DNA of 64,000 nt from Microcoleus sp. AS-A8 (GTDB lineage Bacteria; Cyanobacteriota; Cyanobacteriia; Cyanobacteriales; Coleofasciculaceae): contig JAMPKV010000011.1 in NCBI GenBank assembly GCA_039962225.1, positions 236,332-300,331 of the forward strand, written 5' to 3'. Both the position numbers and the translations under genes were made by a program. This document shows positions 17,939 to 26,864 of this stretch, one piece after another. Numbering within the stretch: the first letter of the stretch is position 1; each line of letters begins with the position of its first letter. The notes beneath the pieces are model-generated. The model did no database searches, had not been told where the DNA came from, and saw only the letters and a program-made list of their open reading frames with translations.

Positions 17939-19927
17939 CTAACGTAGGCGACAGCGACTTTGGGTGCCAGTGGTGGGTACCTCAGCCACAAGGACAACTT
18001 CCCCTTTTTGATTAATCCGCCACCCTTGAGCCTCGACAATTTTGTCAGGTGGGGTTGCGGGTGCGGCAGAGACAGGAACAGCACGAGCCTCAAGCTCAGT
18101 TCCCTGTGTGGCAGATGGTACATCTTCCCAGATGTCACTGCTGCTGATAGGTTCGTAAGGATTAGGCGCTAAACCCCCTCTGCCAGTGTTGAAAAAGCCA
18201 ATAGATGCCTGCTTTCCACCTGCTTGGCAGTCCTGGGCAACTTCCACATTGACTGGCTCAACTGGCAAGTTGGCTAACCCCCTGCTGGGGTCAACATCGG
18301 GGGTGTTGATGATCACTACACCGCTGACGCCAAACCGAGAACTGGCGGTAATATCACTTAAAGGGGTATCTTGTGGGCGCAATTCAATCCCATAAATCCC
18401 ATGAGCTGTGATGTTGATATTTCCGCCTCGACCTGTGAACGCATTGGCGCTGATGTCGCTATTTTCTTTGGGAACGGCAACGATAAAGTCAGCATCAATT
18501 ACGATGTTGCCACCATCTCCGCCCGCCCTAGCAGTACCTGCGGTAGTGGATATACTGCTACCGTGGCGCATCAACAACAATTCCTGCACCTGTAGGGTAA
18601 TATTCCCGCCTCTGTTGCTAGTCGTCTCGGCAGAGATTGAGGCTTTATTGTTAATGACCAGCGAATCTGCCTGAATGTGGACATTACCGCCTTGTCCAGT
18701 ACCCTTGCTATCCACAGCAACACTTGCGCCATTCAGAATAATGCTCCTACTGGAGCTAATGAAAATACTGCCACCGTTACCAGTAGAAGCGGGGTCTGTG
18801 TTGGCCAGCAGCCCACTGCCAACCCCGACTAAGGTAACACCATCAAGGCCCGTCGGGGTTGTGCCCCCATCATTGCCACCACTGAGAGCGTCACCGCCGC
18901 CAATATTGTTGGAGACGCCTGGATCGTTGCCGCCCCCAGGAAAGTTGCCGCCGGTGTTGCCACCCCCAGGAAGGATGCCGCCGGTGTTGCCGCCCCCAGG
19001 ACTTTGCTCGATTCCAGAACGAACAAGGGTATTCTCTATTGTTAGATTCTCGCCATAAATCGTAATACTACCGCCACTCCCAGCAACGACATCAATTGTA
19101 CCGCCATTGAGTAAGACATCTGTCCGTGCTAAACCCTGAGAAAAGCTCAAGCGCAGACTGCCGTTATCAACCTCTAAACCAATGGTTCCTGAGCCTGCTA
19201 CTCCCCCCAACTCAATTCGACCACCTGGAGCCTGCAAAAAAGCGTCATTGAGTTCCACATTGCCACCCACAAGAGCTAAGGTTTTACTATGGGGCACTTT
19301 GAGTTTAGATCCCTGCACCCGAAGACTTCCAGCATTACCCTCGTATTGCAAACCCAGAGGAACACTGATGGTCAGCAGGGGTGTAGTTTGGGTTGCAGTG
19401 GCACTAAAGTGGGTACTATCAGCAAAGGTCAGGCTACTAGCGGTACTCCCAATGAAAGAGCCGCCAATGTTCAGCGAGGCATTAGGGCCAAAAATAATGC
19501 CATTGGGATTGAGTAGAAACAGGTTGGCTGTGCCGTTGGCTGTGATCAAACCATCAATGTTAGAGACAGACTCACCAGTCACGCGCGTCATGATATTTTG
19601 AATATTGAGCGCATTGTTGAAGTAGGCAGCGCCGTTGCTGGGTACAGAAAACTCGCTAAAACTGTGGAAGAGATTTGTACCCCTAGTTGCTCCGCCATCA
19701 ATCTGGAAAGCTCCTGGTCGGGGAGATGTGACTAGAGAACTTTCAGCACCCAATGTATTATCGCTAGCCACTTGGGCCACAGCGTAATTTCCAGAGACAG
19801 CGATTGCCCAAAGGGCACAAGTGTTGCTGAAAGCGAAGCAGCGCATTAAGGTAATAGCTCCACCTAATACTAAGGAATTAACTACACTAAGCTTCCAGCC
19901 CTCCTGTAATCCACTTATAGTCTTCAT
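17939..19927 (-). CDS. Filamentous haemagglutinin-type (TPS) exoprotein, short
   Basis: A protein of 662 residues. A long signal sequence (~20-52) precedes a two-partner-secretion (TPS) domain (~55-260) with the hallmark NPNGIIFGPNA and QNIMTRVTG motifs. A beta-helix region follows. A glycine-rich insertion (~300-360) arises from a 30-bp tandem repeat (18927 to ~19015) encoding GGGNTGG units. The C-terminus is a conserved cassette (GRGGLAPNPYEP, WEDVPSATQGTELEARA, VEAQGW) shared with the next two genes. Such proteins cross the outer membrane through a TpsB/FhaC pore, which is not in this window. Third gene of the minus-strand run. Confidence 0.9.
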   Translation of the reverse strand: MKTISGLQEGWKLSVVNSLVLGGAITLMRCFAFSNTCALWAIAVSGNYAVAQVASDNTLGAESSLVTSPRPGAFQIDGGATRGTNLFHSFSEFSVPSNGAAYFNNALNIQNIMTRVTGESVSNIDGLITANGTANLFLLNPNGIIFGPNASLNIGGSFIGSTASSLTFADSTHFSATATQTTPLLTISVPLGLQYEGNAGSLRVQGSKLKVPHSKTLALVGGNVELNDAFLQAPGGRIELGGVAGSGTIGLEVDNGSLRLSFSQGLARTDVLLNGGTIDVVAGSGGSITIYGENLTIENTLVRSGIEQSPGGGNTGGILPGGGNTGGNFPGGGNDPGVSNNIGGGDALSGGNDGGTTPTGLDGVTLVGVGSGLLANTDPASTGNGGSIFISSSRSIILNGASVAVDSKGTGQGGNVHIQADSLVINNKASISAETTSNRGGNITLQVQELLLMRHGSSISTTAGTARAGGDGGNIVIDADFIVAVPKENSDISANAFTGRGGNINITAHGIYGIELRPQDTPLSDITASSRFGVSGVVIINTPDVDPSRGLANLPVEPVNVEVAQDCQAGGKQASIGFFNTGRGGLAPNPYEPISSSDIWEDVPSATQGTELEARAVPVSAAPATPPDKIVEAQGWRINQKGEVVLVAEVPTTGTQSRCRLR

Positions 19928-20039
19928 AGAACCATCGGTTTCCTATGTGCTGTACTCTTTCAACTCCTGTCGATCTCCTAGTAATTTTCTGCTCATATCT
20001 TTGCTCTCAAACACTGTGAAATCAATAAGCCACAGGCTG

Positions 20040-23000
20040 CTAATATACGCGACAGCGAGTTTGGGGGTGGGTAGTAGGCATCTGTGGAACGAGAACAACT
20101 TCTCCTTTTGCATTGATCAGCCACCCTTGAGCCTCGACAATTTTGTCAGGTGGGGTTGCTGATGCGGCAGACACAGGAACAGCACGAGCCTCAAGCTCAG
20201 TTCCCTGTGTGGAAGAGGGTACATCTTCCCAAATGTAATTGCTGCTTATCGGTTCGTAAGGATTAGGTGCTAAACCCCCTCTGCCAGTATTGAAAAACGC
20301 AACAGTTCCCTGCTGTTGAGCTGATTGGCAGCCTTGTGCAACTTCTACGTTGACTGGCTCAACTGGCAAGTTGGCTAACCCCTGGCTGGGATCAACATCT
20401 GGCGTGATGATTGTTACCGTCCCATTTAATGAAGAATCTGCTCCTGTGGCGGTAATGTCACTTTCTGGAGTCAACTGCGATCGCAACTGTGTACCAAAGA
20501 TACCTTGAGCTGTGATATTTACATTTCCGCCACGGAAGTCCTGTGAATTGGCACTGATGTCACTATTTTCCAAAGCGGCTAGGACACCTGTATCAATGGT
20601 AATATTGCCACCGCTAACATTGCTTCCAGAGGCGTTGGTGCTAATGCGGCTGCCATGACGCAACACTAAATCCACAGCAGTCAGGTTGATATTCCCCTGC
20701 CCCCCTTGGGTGTTAGCGTTGATGGTTGCGCCATTGTCTAGACGGATAGAGTCAGCTACAACATTGATATTGCCTGCATTCCTTTGACTAAAGCTGCCGA
20801 CATTCAGGCTTGCATTATTGCTCAGAGAAAGTGTTCCTGTAGTGATATGGATGCCGCCTGCGTTGCCTTGGCCTTTAGGAGCCACCCTGCTGTTGACAAA
20901 ACTCTCATCTGTCATGGAGATGCGATCGCTGGCACGAAGGATCACCTGGCCTGCATCTCCTTTGCCCTGGGTAGTGGCACTGAGTCCAGCCTGATTCACC
21001 AGAGAAAGCCTTCCGGTCGTCATGTCAATTCCGCCAGAGTTGCCCTCGGCGTTCTCTTCCACCCTACTGGAGACAAAACCTCCATCCAAGGAAATGGAAT
21101 CGGTAGCCCGAATGATGACCTGGCCTGCATTTCCCACTCCCCGAAGTCTGGTACTGAGTGAGGCTTTATGCGAGAGAGAAAACGAATCAGTAGTGATGTC
21201 GATGCTGCCTGCCTCGCCATGACCGTCTTTGTCTACGCTGGTACTCAGTGAAGCTTTATTGGTTAAAGACAATGTTTCTGCACGGATGACAATGCCGCCT
21301 GAGTTGCCGTCGCCGTTAGAAGCTATCCTGCTGTTGACGAAACTCTCATCGGTCATGGAGATGCGATCGCTAGCACGAATGATTACCTGGCCTGCATCGC
21401 CTTTGCCGTGGGTGGTGGCACTGAGTCCAGCCTGATTCACCAGAGACAGCATTCCTGTCGTGATGTCAATCCCACCTGAGTTGCCTACAGCGTTCGGTTC
21501 CACTCTGCTAGAGATGAAACCCCCATCCAAGAAGATCGTATCGCTGGCACGAATGATGACTTGACCTCCATTTCCCACCCCCCCAATGTTGGCATTGAGT
21601 GAGGGTTTATTGCTCAAAGAAAGCGAATCGGTGGTGATGTAGATGTTGCCTGCCTTGCCTTGACCGTCCTTGTCCACGCTGGTACTCATTGAGGCTTTAT
21701 TGGTTAGAGAAAGTGTTTCTGCACTGATGACAATGCCGCCTGATTCGCCGTAGCCGTTAGAAGCTACTCTGCTGTTGACAAAACTCTCATCGGTCATGGA
21801 GATGGTATCGCTGGCCCGAATGATGACCTGGCCTGCATCGCCTTTGCCGTGGGTGGTGGCACTGAGTCCAGCCTGATTCACCAGAGACAGCATTCCTGTC
21901 GTGATGTCAATCCCACCTGAGTTGCCCACAGCGTTCTGTTCTACTCTGCTAAAAATGAAACTCCGATCCAAGGAGATAGTATCGCTGGCACGAAGGATAA
22001 CCTGGCCGGCATTTCCCTTTCCCCGAATACTGGCATTGAGTGAGGCACCATTGCTTAAAAACAGCGAACCAGTGGTAATCTCGATATTGCCTGCATTACC
22101 CAAGGCGTTCTGATCTACTTGATTCTCTACTCTACTTCTCTCAAAAGAAACTCTATCAGAAGCGTTAATCACCACATTTCCCGCCTGAGCCTCCGGTATT
22201 CCGCCATCTTTCCTTATTCCAGCTATCAGCTTACTTCCTCCTGATACGGCTAAATTACGAGCATTGATGGTAATAAAGCCTCCACTCCCAGCAGGTACAT
22301 TCACAGAAGCACCATTAGTAAGAAACACATCGGAAAGCGCTACATTATTAGGAAAGTTCAAGCTGCCATTCTCATTCAGCCCAACTTTCCCGGCTGTAGA
22401 TAATCCTCCTAACTCAATTCGTCCTCCCGGTGCTGTTAGTTTCCCTTTGTCTAAGCTCACATCACCGCCTACCAAAACTAAGTTTTGATTAGGTTTGACT
22501 TCTAGATTAGATCTATTCACCTTTATAGGGGCAGGATTGTCTGCCAATTGCAAGCCGAGCGGAACATTTACCGTCAATTGGGGTGTCGTTTGAGTATCTG
22601 TGGCGCTGAATTCTGTACCATCAGCAAAGAACAGGCTACTAGCTGTACTGGCTATGAAAGAGCCGTTAATGTTGAGCTTGGCATTGGCACCAAAAATAAT
22701 CCCGTTGGGATTGATTAAAAAGAGGTTGGCTGTGCCATTAGCTCCTATCAAACCATCAATATTAGAGACGGAGCTACCTGTCACGCGGGTCATGATGTTC
22801 TGAATATTGAGCGCATTATTGAAGTAGGCGCTTCCACCAGTGGGTACAGAAAACTGGCTAAAACTGTGGAAAAGATTTGTACCCCTAGTTGCTCCACCAT
22901 CAATTTGAAAAGCTCCTGGTTTAGAGGATGTGACTCTAGAATTTTCATCACCCAAGGTATTGTCACCGACAACTTGACCCAAAGCGTAGTTTCCAGAGAC

Positions 23001-23126
23001 TGCGATTGCCCAAAGGGCACCAGCGAAGCTTTTCACGAAGCATCGCGTTAGGGGTATCGCTTCACTGATTAAGGAATTAACTCGATTAAGCCTCCTGCCC
23101 TTCTTTAATCCACTAAGAGTCTTCAT
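20040..23126 (-). CDS. Filamentous haemagglutinin-type (TPS) exoprotein with 147-residue tandem repeats
   Basis: A protein of 1028 residues. Signal sequence (~15-50), TPS domain (~52-260, NPNGIIFGANA), then a right-handed beta-helix region. The middle (~340-790) holds three copies of a 147-residue unit. Each unit has rungs such as GNSGGIDITTGMLSLVNQAGL, DAGQVIIRASDRISMTDESFVNSR and AETLSLTNKAS. The C-terminal cassette (~940-1028) is shared with both neighbours. Predicted outer-membrane or secreted adhesin. Only 53 nt separate it from the upstream gene and 112 nt from the downstream one, so co-transcription is likely. The near-identical repeats are prone to copy-number change. Confidence 0.9.
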   Translation of the reverse strand: MKTLSGLKKGRRLNRVNSLISEAIPLTRCFVKSFAGALWAIAVSGNYALGQVVGDNTLGDENSRVTSSKPGAFQIDGGATRGTNLFHSFSQFSVPTGGSAYFNNALNIQNIMTRVTGSSVSNIDGLIGANGTANLFLINPNGIIFGANAKLNINGSFIASTASSLFFADGTEFSATDTQTTPQLTVNVPLGLQLADNPAPIKVNRSNLEVKPNQNLVLVGGDVSLDKGKLTAPGGRIELGGLSTAGKVGLNENGSLNFPNNVALSDVFLTNGASVNVPAGSGGFITINARNLAVSGGSKLIAGIRKDGGIPEAQAGNVVINASDRVSFERSRVENQVDQNALGNAGNIEITTGSLFLSNGASLNASIRGKGNAGQVILRASDTISLDRSFIFSRVEQNAVGNSGGIDITTGMLSLVNQAGLSATTHGKGDAGQVIIRASDTISMTDESFVNSRVASNGYGESGGIVISAETLSLTNKASMSTSVDKDGQGKAGNIYITTDSLSLSNKPSLNANIGGVGNGGQVIIRASDTIFLDGGFISSRVEPNAVGNSGGIDITTGMLSLVNQAGLSATTHGKGDAGQVIIRASDRISMTDESFVNSRIASNGDGNSGGIVIRAETLSLTNKASLSTSVDKDGHGEAGSIDITTDSFSLSHKASLSTRLRGVGNAGQVIIRATDSISLDGGFVSSRVEENAEGNSGGIDMTTGRLSLVNQAGLSATTQGKGDAGQVILRASDRISMTDESFVNSRVAPKGQGNAGGIHITTGTLSLSNNASLNVGSFSQRNAGNINVVADSIRLDNGATINANTQGGQGNINLTAVDLVLRHGSRISTNASGSNVSGGNITIDTGVLAALENSDISANSQDFRGGNVNITAQGIFGTQLRSQLTPESDITATGADSSLNGTVTIITPDVDPSQGLANLPVEPVNVEVAQGCQSAQQQGTVAFFNTGRGGLAPNPYEPISSNYIWEDVPSSTQGTELEARAVPVSAASATPPDKIVEAQGWLINAKGEVVLVPQMPTTHPQTRCRVY
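20770..22100 (-). repeat. Three tandem copies of a 441-bp coding repeat
   Basis: The anchor CTGTTGAC begins at 20890, 21331 and 21772, exactly 441 bp apart each time (147 codons). Flanking sequence is highly similar between copies, including the block reading CTCAT-C/T-GGTCATGGAGATG just after the anchor. The outer limits are approximate. The unit divides into about three beta-helix rungs of ~49 residues. It lies inside the 1028-residue exoprotein gene. Confidence 0.85.
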
Positions 23127-23179
23127 AAGATATTCGCTTTACTCTTGCAACTGTGTATAAAAAGCAAGAATCAGGGTAG

Positions 23180-26100
23180 CTAGCGTAGGCGACAGCGATT
23201 TGGAGTGCCAGTGGTAGGTACCTCAGCTACAAGGACAACTTCCCCTTTTTGGTTAATCCGCCACCCTTGAGCCTCGACAATTTTGTCCGGTGGGGTTGCG
23301 GGTGCGGCAGAGACAGGAACAGCACGAGCCTCAAGTTCAGTTCCCTGTGTGGAAGAGGGTACATCTTCCCAAATGTTACTGCTGCTCAGAGGTTCATAAG
23401 GATTAGGTGCTAAACCCCCTCTGCCAGTATCGAAAAACTCAACAGCTCCCTGCTGTTCAGCTGATTGGCAGCCTTGTGCAACTTCTACGTTGACTGGCTC
23501 AATGGGCAAGTTAACTAACCCCTGCCTGGGGTCAACATCGGGCGTGATAATTTGCACAGTGCCGTTTACCCCAAACTCAGAAGTGGCGGTAATATCACTC
23601 AACGGAGTCAGGCGAGGACGGAATTGAAGGCCATAGATACCTTGAGTTGTAATGTTGATATTGCCACCTTGACCTGTGAAGGCATTGGCGGTGATGTCGC
23701 TATTCTCTTTGGGGACAGCAAGGATAAACTGAGCATCAATCGCGATATTGCCACCATCTCCCCCAGCTTGAGCCGTGCCTGCGGTAGTAGATATACGGCT
23801 ACCGTGGCGCATCAGCAATAAATCCTGCACCTGTAGGCTAATATCGCCGCCCGAATTACTAGCCGTTTCGGCAGAGATTGAGACTTGATTATTAAGGGTC
23901 AGAACACCCGTCTGAATCTGGATATTACCGCCTTCCCCCGCGCCCTGGCTATCTACAGCGACACTTGCACCATCCCGAATCACCACCGCCCTGGGGTTAC
24001 TAATCAAAATACTGCCGCCATTGCCGATAGAACCGCGATCTGTGTTGGCAAACAAACCACTGTCAGCTCCGGCTAGGTTAAGATCATCACGTACTCTCAG
24101 GATGATGTTCCCAGCGTTGTTGCTGCCGGCTGTAGTGGTGCGGAGTTGTCCGCCATTAATGGCCTCAAAACGATTTGCCGTCACGGTGATACTTCCACCA
24201 GTACCACCGGAAGTAGAAGCAGAAACCTGTGCTGTATCCAGGACAGTCAACAATGGGGTATTAATTATCACATTTCCAGCCGCTCCAGCGCCTTCAGTCC
24301 GAGCAAATAAGCCACTGACAGCACCATCCGTATCAACTTGATCAAATTGGGCGAGGCGTGCAGCGAAAGTGGAATCATTGCCAGCAAGGATGATGCGATC
24401 GCTGCTATTAACCGTAATGTTTCCTGCATCTCCGCTACTGAAGGCCGTGGTGAGGAGTTGTCCACCATTGGTAACCTCAAGCGTATTGGCATCGACATTG
24501 ATATTACCGCCCTTAAAGGCACTCCGACTGACGGCACTCAAGACTGCGCTATCCGATACTCGCAAGGTACTGGTATTAACTCTGATATCACCACCCTGGC
24601 CCCCAGCCCCCTCTTCCGTGTTAGTCAACAACCCACTAGAGAATCCTGTTGTTGAACCAACTCCAGAGAGGTTAACCGTATCTGAAATGTTGATTGCAAT
24701 ATTTCCTGAGTTTCCTGCTCCAAAGGTTGCGGCAAATAGTTGAGCGCCGTTGGTTAACCAGAGGGATTTAGCTGCGAGCTGGATGTCGCCACCATTGCCC
24801 TCCGCTTTCGCCGCTACACCGCTAATAATCGCGCTGGTATCGCCGATGAGCGAAATAGAATCATTAGCCTGTACAAAAATGCTGCCAGCATTTCCTGTGC
24901 CAAAGGTGCTGTTGGAGATACGGCTCCCATCTACTAGAGATAGGTAACCTGTCTGGATGTCAATGTTCCCGGCCTGACCGTTGGCTCCAGAGTCTACATT
25001 AGAGTAGATTTGGCTATTGGTGAGGGAAATAAAATCATTGGCTTGTACCGTTATATTACCCGCGTTTCCCTGCCCACCCGTATCAGCAAACAAGACCGAG
25101 TTATCAGTCAAGGAAAGTGAGCCAACACTGAGGTTAATGTCACCCCCTGAACCGATCGCTCCTTGTTCTACGCTGGAATCTAAAGCAGCACCTTCACTTA
25201 AGGAGACAGAGCCAGCTTGGATGTTGATTTTGCCCCCTTGACCGATAGCTCCTTCTCTGACAGCGCTGTAGATTCGACCATTGACAAGCACAATGGATTC
25301 GTTAGCCTGCACGGTGATATTGCCAGCATCTCCTTGACCAAAGGTACTCGTACTCAGGTCAGCACCATCAGTTAAGGAAAGCAAAGGAGTCTGGATGTTG
25401 ATGTCGCCACCGTCACCTTCAGCTTCCCAGTACACATTGCTTCTAATACTAGTGTTGCCTGCCAATGAGACAGAGTCATTGGCCTCAATCGATATTTTTC
25501 CAGCGTTTCCCTGCCCAAAAGTGATCGCGCCTATTTGAGCGTTATCTGTTAGGGAAACAAATGTAGCTTTGATATTTACGTTGCCGCTATTCCCAGTAGA
25601 ATCCGGAAGTACAGAATTGGTAATTATACTTCCCTGTCCTATCTTTACCTCTCCTACTGCATCAAGTGTGATATCTCCTGCTTGAGTGCCATTGAACCCA
25701 AAGTCGGCATCGAATCCAGCCCTAACACTACTGCGGTCAATGGTTAGATTATCGGCATAAATTGTAATGCTACCGCCGTCACCGAGACTTCTGATCACAC
25801 TGCGATTAACGGAGACATCTGTGCGTGCTATGCCTTCAGGAACGCTTAAACGCAGACGGCTGTTATTCTCTTCCAATCCAACGGTTCCCGAACCGCTCAC
25901 CCCCACCAACTCGACTCGACCTTCGGGAGCTTCTAACAAAGCGCGATTGAGCTGCAATTTACCACCGACAAGAGCTAAGGTTTTACCATTGGGTACTTGG
26001 AGGATAGAAGTCTGCACCTGAATACTTCCGGTATTACCCCCATATTGCAACCCAATGGGCACATTAATACTTAGCAGTGGTGGGATTTGGGGGTCGGTAG

Positions 26101-26641
26101 CGCTAAACGCCAAGCCATTTTCAAACACCAAACTGTTTGCCGTCGTCGCTACAAAGGAACCGGCAACATCCAGTTGGGCATTTGGCCCAAAGATAATCCC
26201 GTTAGGATTAATCAAAAATAAGTTAGCTGTCGAATCACCAAAAGTACCGAGCAGACCCAGAATTCTTGATGGATTACCACCCGTCACCCGTGCCAGAATA
26301 TTCTGAATACCAGCCGGGCTATAAAAGTAGGCTCCTCGATCAGCCTCAACATTAAATTCCAGAAAACTGTGGAATAAATTTGCCTCGCGACGCGCTCCAC
26401 CATCGATTTCGTCAATCGGCAATCCCAGGTCATCAAGGGGTGTAACAACAGAAGGTTCAACCCCTAAAGTGGCATCGGGGATAATCTGAGCCAGGGTAGG
26501 ATTTCCCAAAGAAGCGATCGCTCCACCGAGCAAGAAATTTATTAAGAGAAAATTAAATCTATGTAGAAGAAATTTAGAGAAATAATAGGTAAGATTCGCC
26601 GAGCCACTTTTATCAATTTTTGCTCGGCTATTAATTGGCAC
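23180..26641 (-). CDS. Filamentous haemagglutinin-type (TPS) exoprotein, long
   Basis: A protein of 1153 residues and the first gene of the minus-strand run. The GTG start at 26641 is supported by AGGAG 7 nt upstream. Signal sequence (~25-52, LLINFLLGGAIASLG), TPS domain (~55-270, NPNGIIFGPNA, QNILARVTG), then ~650 residues of beta-helix rungs (GNAGNITVQAND-type, each ~50 residues). The C-terminal cassette is shared with the other two genes. The rungs are less identical to each other than in the 1028-residue protein. The product probably needs a TpsB pore encoded elsewhere. It is divergent from arsB, with a 223-nt AT-rich gap that should hold both promoters. Confidence 0.9.
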   Translation of the reverse strand: MPINSRAKIDKSGSANLTYYFSKFLLHRFNFLLINFLLGGAIASLGNPTLAQIIPDATLGVEPSVVTPLDDLGLPIDEIDGGARREANLFHSFLEFNVEADRGAYFYSPAGIQNILARVTGGNPSRILGLLGTFGDSTANLFLINPNGIIFGPNAQLDVAGSFVATTANSLVFENGLAFSATDPQIPPLLSINVPIGLQYGGNTGSIQVQTSILQVPNGKTLALVGGKLQLNRALLEAPEGRVELVGVSGSGTVGLEENNSRLRLSVPEGIARTDVSVNRSVIRSLGDGGSITIYADNLTIDRSSVRAGFDADFGFNGTQAGDITLDAVGEVKIGQGSIITNSVLPDSTGNSGNVNIKATFVSLTDNAQIGAITFGQGNAGKISIEANDSVSLAGNTSIRSNVYWEAEGDGGDINIQTPLLSLTDGADLSTSTFGQGDAGNITVQANESIVLVNGRIYSAVREGAIGQGGKINIQAGSVSLSEGAALDSSVEQGAIGSGGDINLSVGSLSLTDNSVLFADTGGQGNAGNITVQANDFISLTNSQIYSNVDSGANGQAGNIDIQTGYLSLVDGSRISNSTFGTGNAGSIFVQANDSISLIGDTSAIISGVAAKAEGNGGDIQLAAKSLWLTNGAQLFAATFGAGNSGNIAINISDTVNLSGVGSTTGFSSGLLTNTEEGAGGQGGDIRVNTSTLRVSDSAVLSAVSRSAFKGGNINVDANTLEVTNGGQLLTTAFSSGDAGNITVNSSDRIILAGNDSTFAARLAQFDQVDTDGAVSGLFARTEGAGAAGNVIINTPLLTVLDTAQVSASTSGGTGGSITVTANRFEAINGGQLRTTTAGSNNAGNIILRVRDDLNLAGADSGLFANTDRGSIGNGGSILISNPRAVVIRDGASVAVDSQGAGEGGNIQIQTGVLTLNNQVSISAETASNSGGDISLQVQDLLLMRHGSRISTTAGTAQAGGDGGNIAIDAQFILAVPKENSDITANAFTGQGGNINITTQGIYGLQFRPRLTPLSDITATSEFGVNGTVQIITPDVDPRQGLVNLPIEPVNVEVAQGCQSAEQQGAVEFFDTGRGGLAPNPYEPLSSSNIWEDVPSSTQGTELEARAVPVSAAPATPPDKIVEAQGWRINQKGEVVLVAEVPTTGTPNRCRLR

Positions 26642-26864
26642 CTGCTTTCTCCTCTTTTTTGATTATTTATCCTTTCAGTTAACAAATTCTAGTTAAGATT
26701 TCCCAAAAGGATGAATAATTAATAAAAATCAATAATTAATGGCAATCATTAACCAGGATGGCTCGAACAAAACTTCGGAATTTATAAAAATTTTATTTAA
26801 TTTTAATTTAGCTGTAACCGAAAACCTGTGTAAAATCCCGATGACCTGAAGCGGAGCTCACCCA

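Noticed and set aside
17740..18138. 132-codon minus-strand open frame between the short TPS gene and CHAT-TPR gene
   Set aside because: It overlaps both real genes in another frame and shows no family features.
18675..19058. 127-codon plus-strand open frame, proline-rich
   Set aside because: Complement of the glycine-rich repeat of the TPS gene.
20770..22100. 441-bp tandem copies considered as an assembly artefact
   Set aside because: The copies differ at many positions and keep the frame, which fits biological repeats better.
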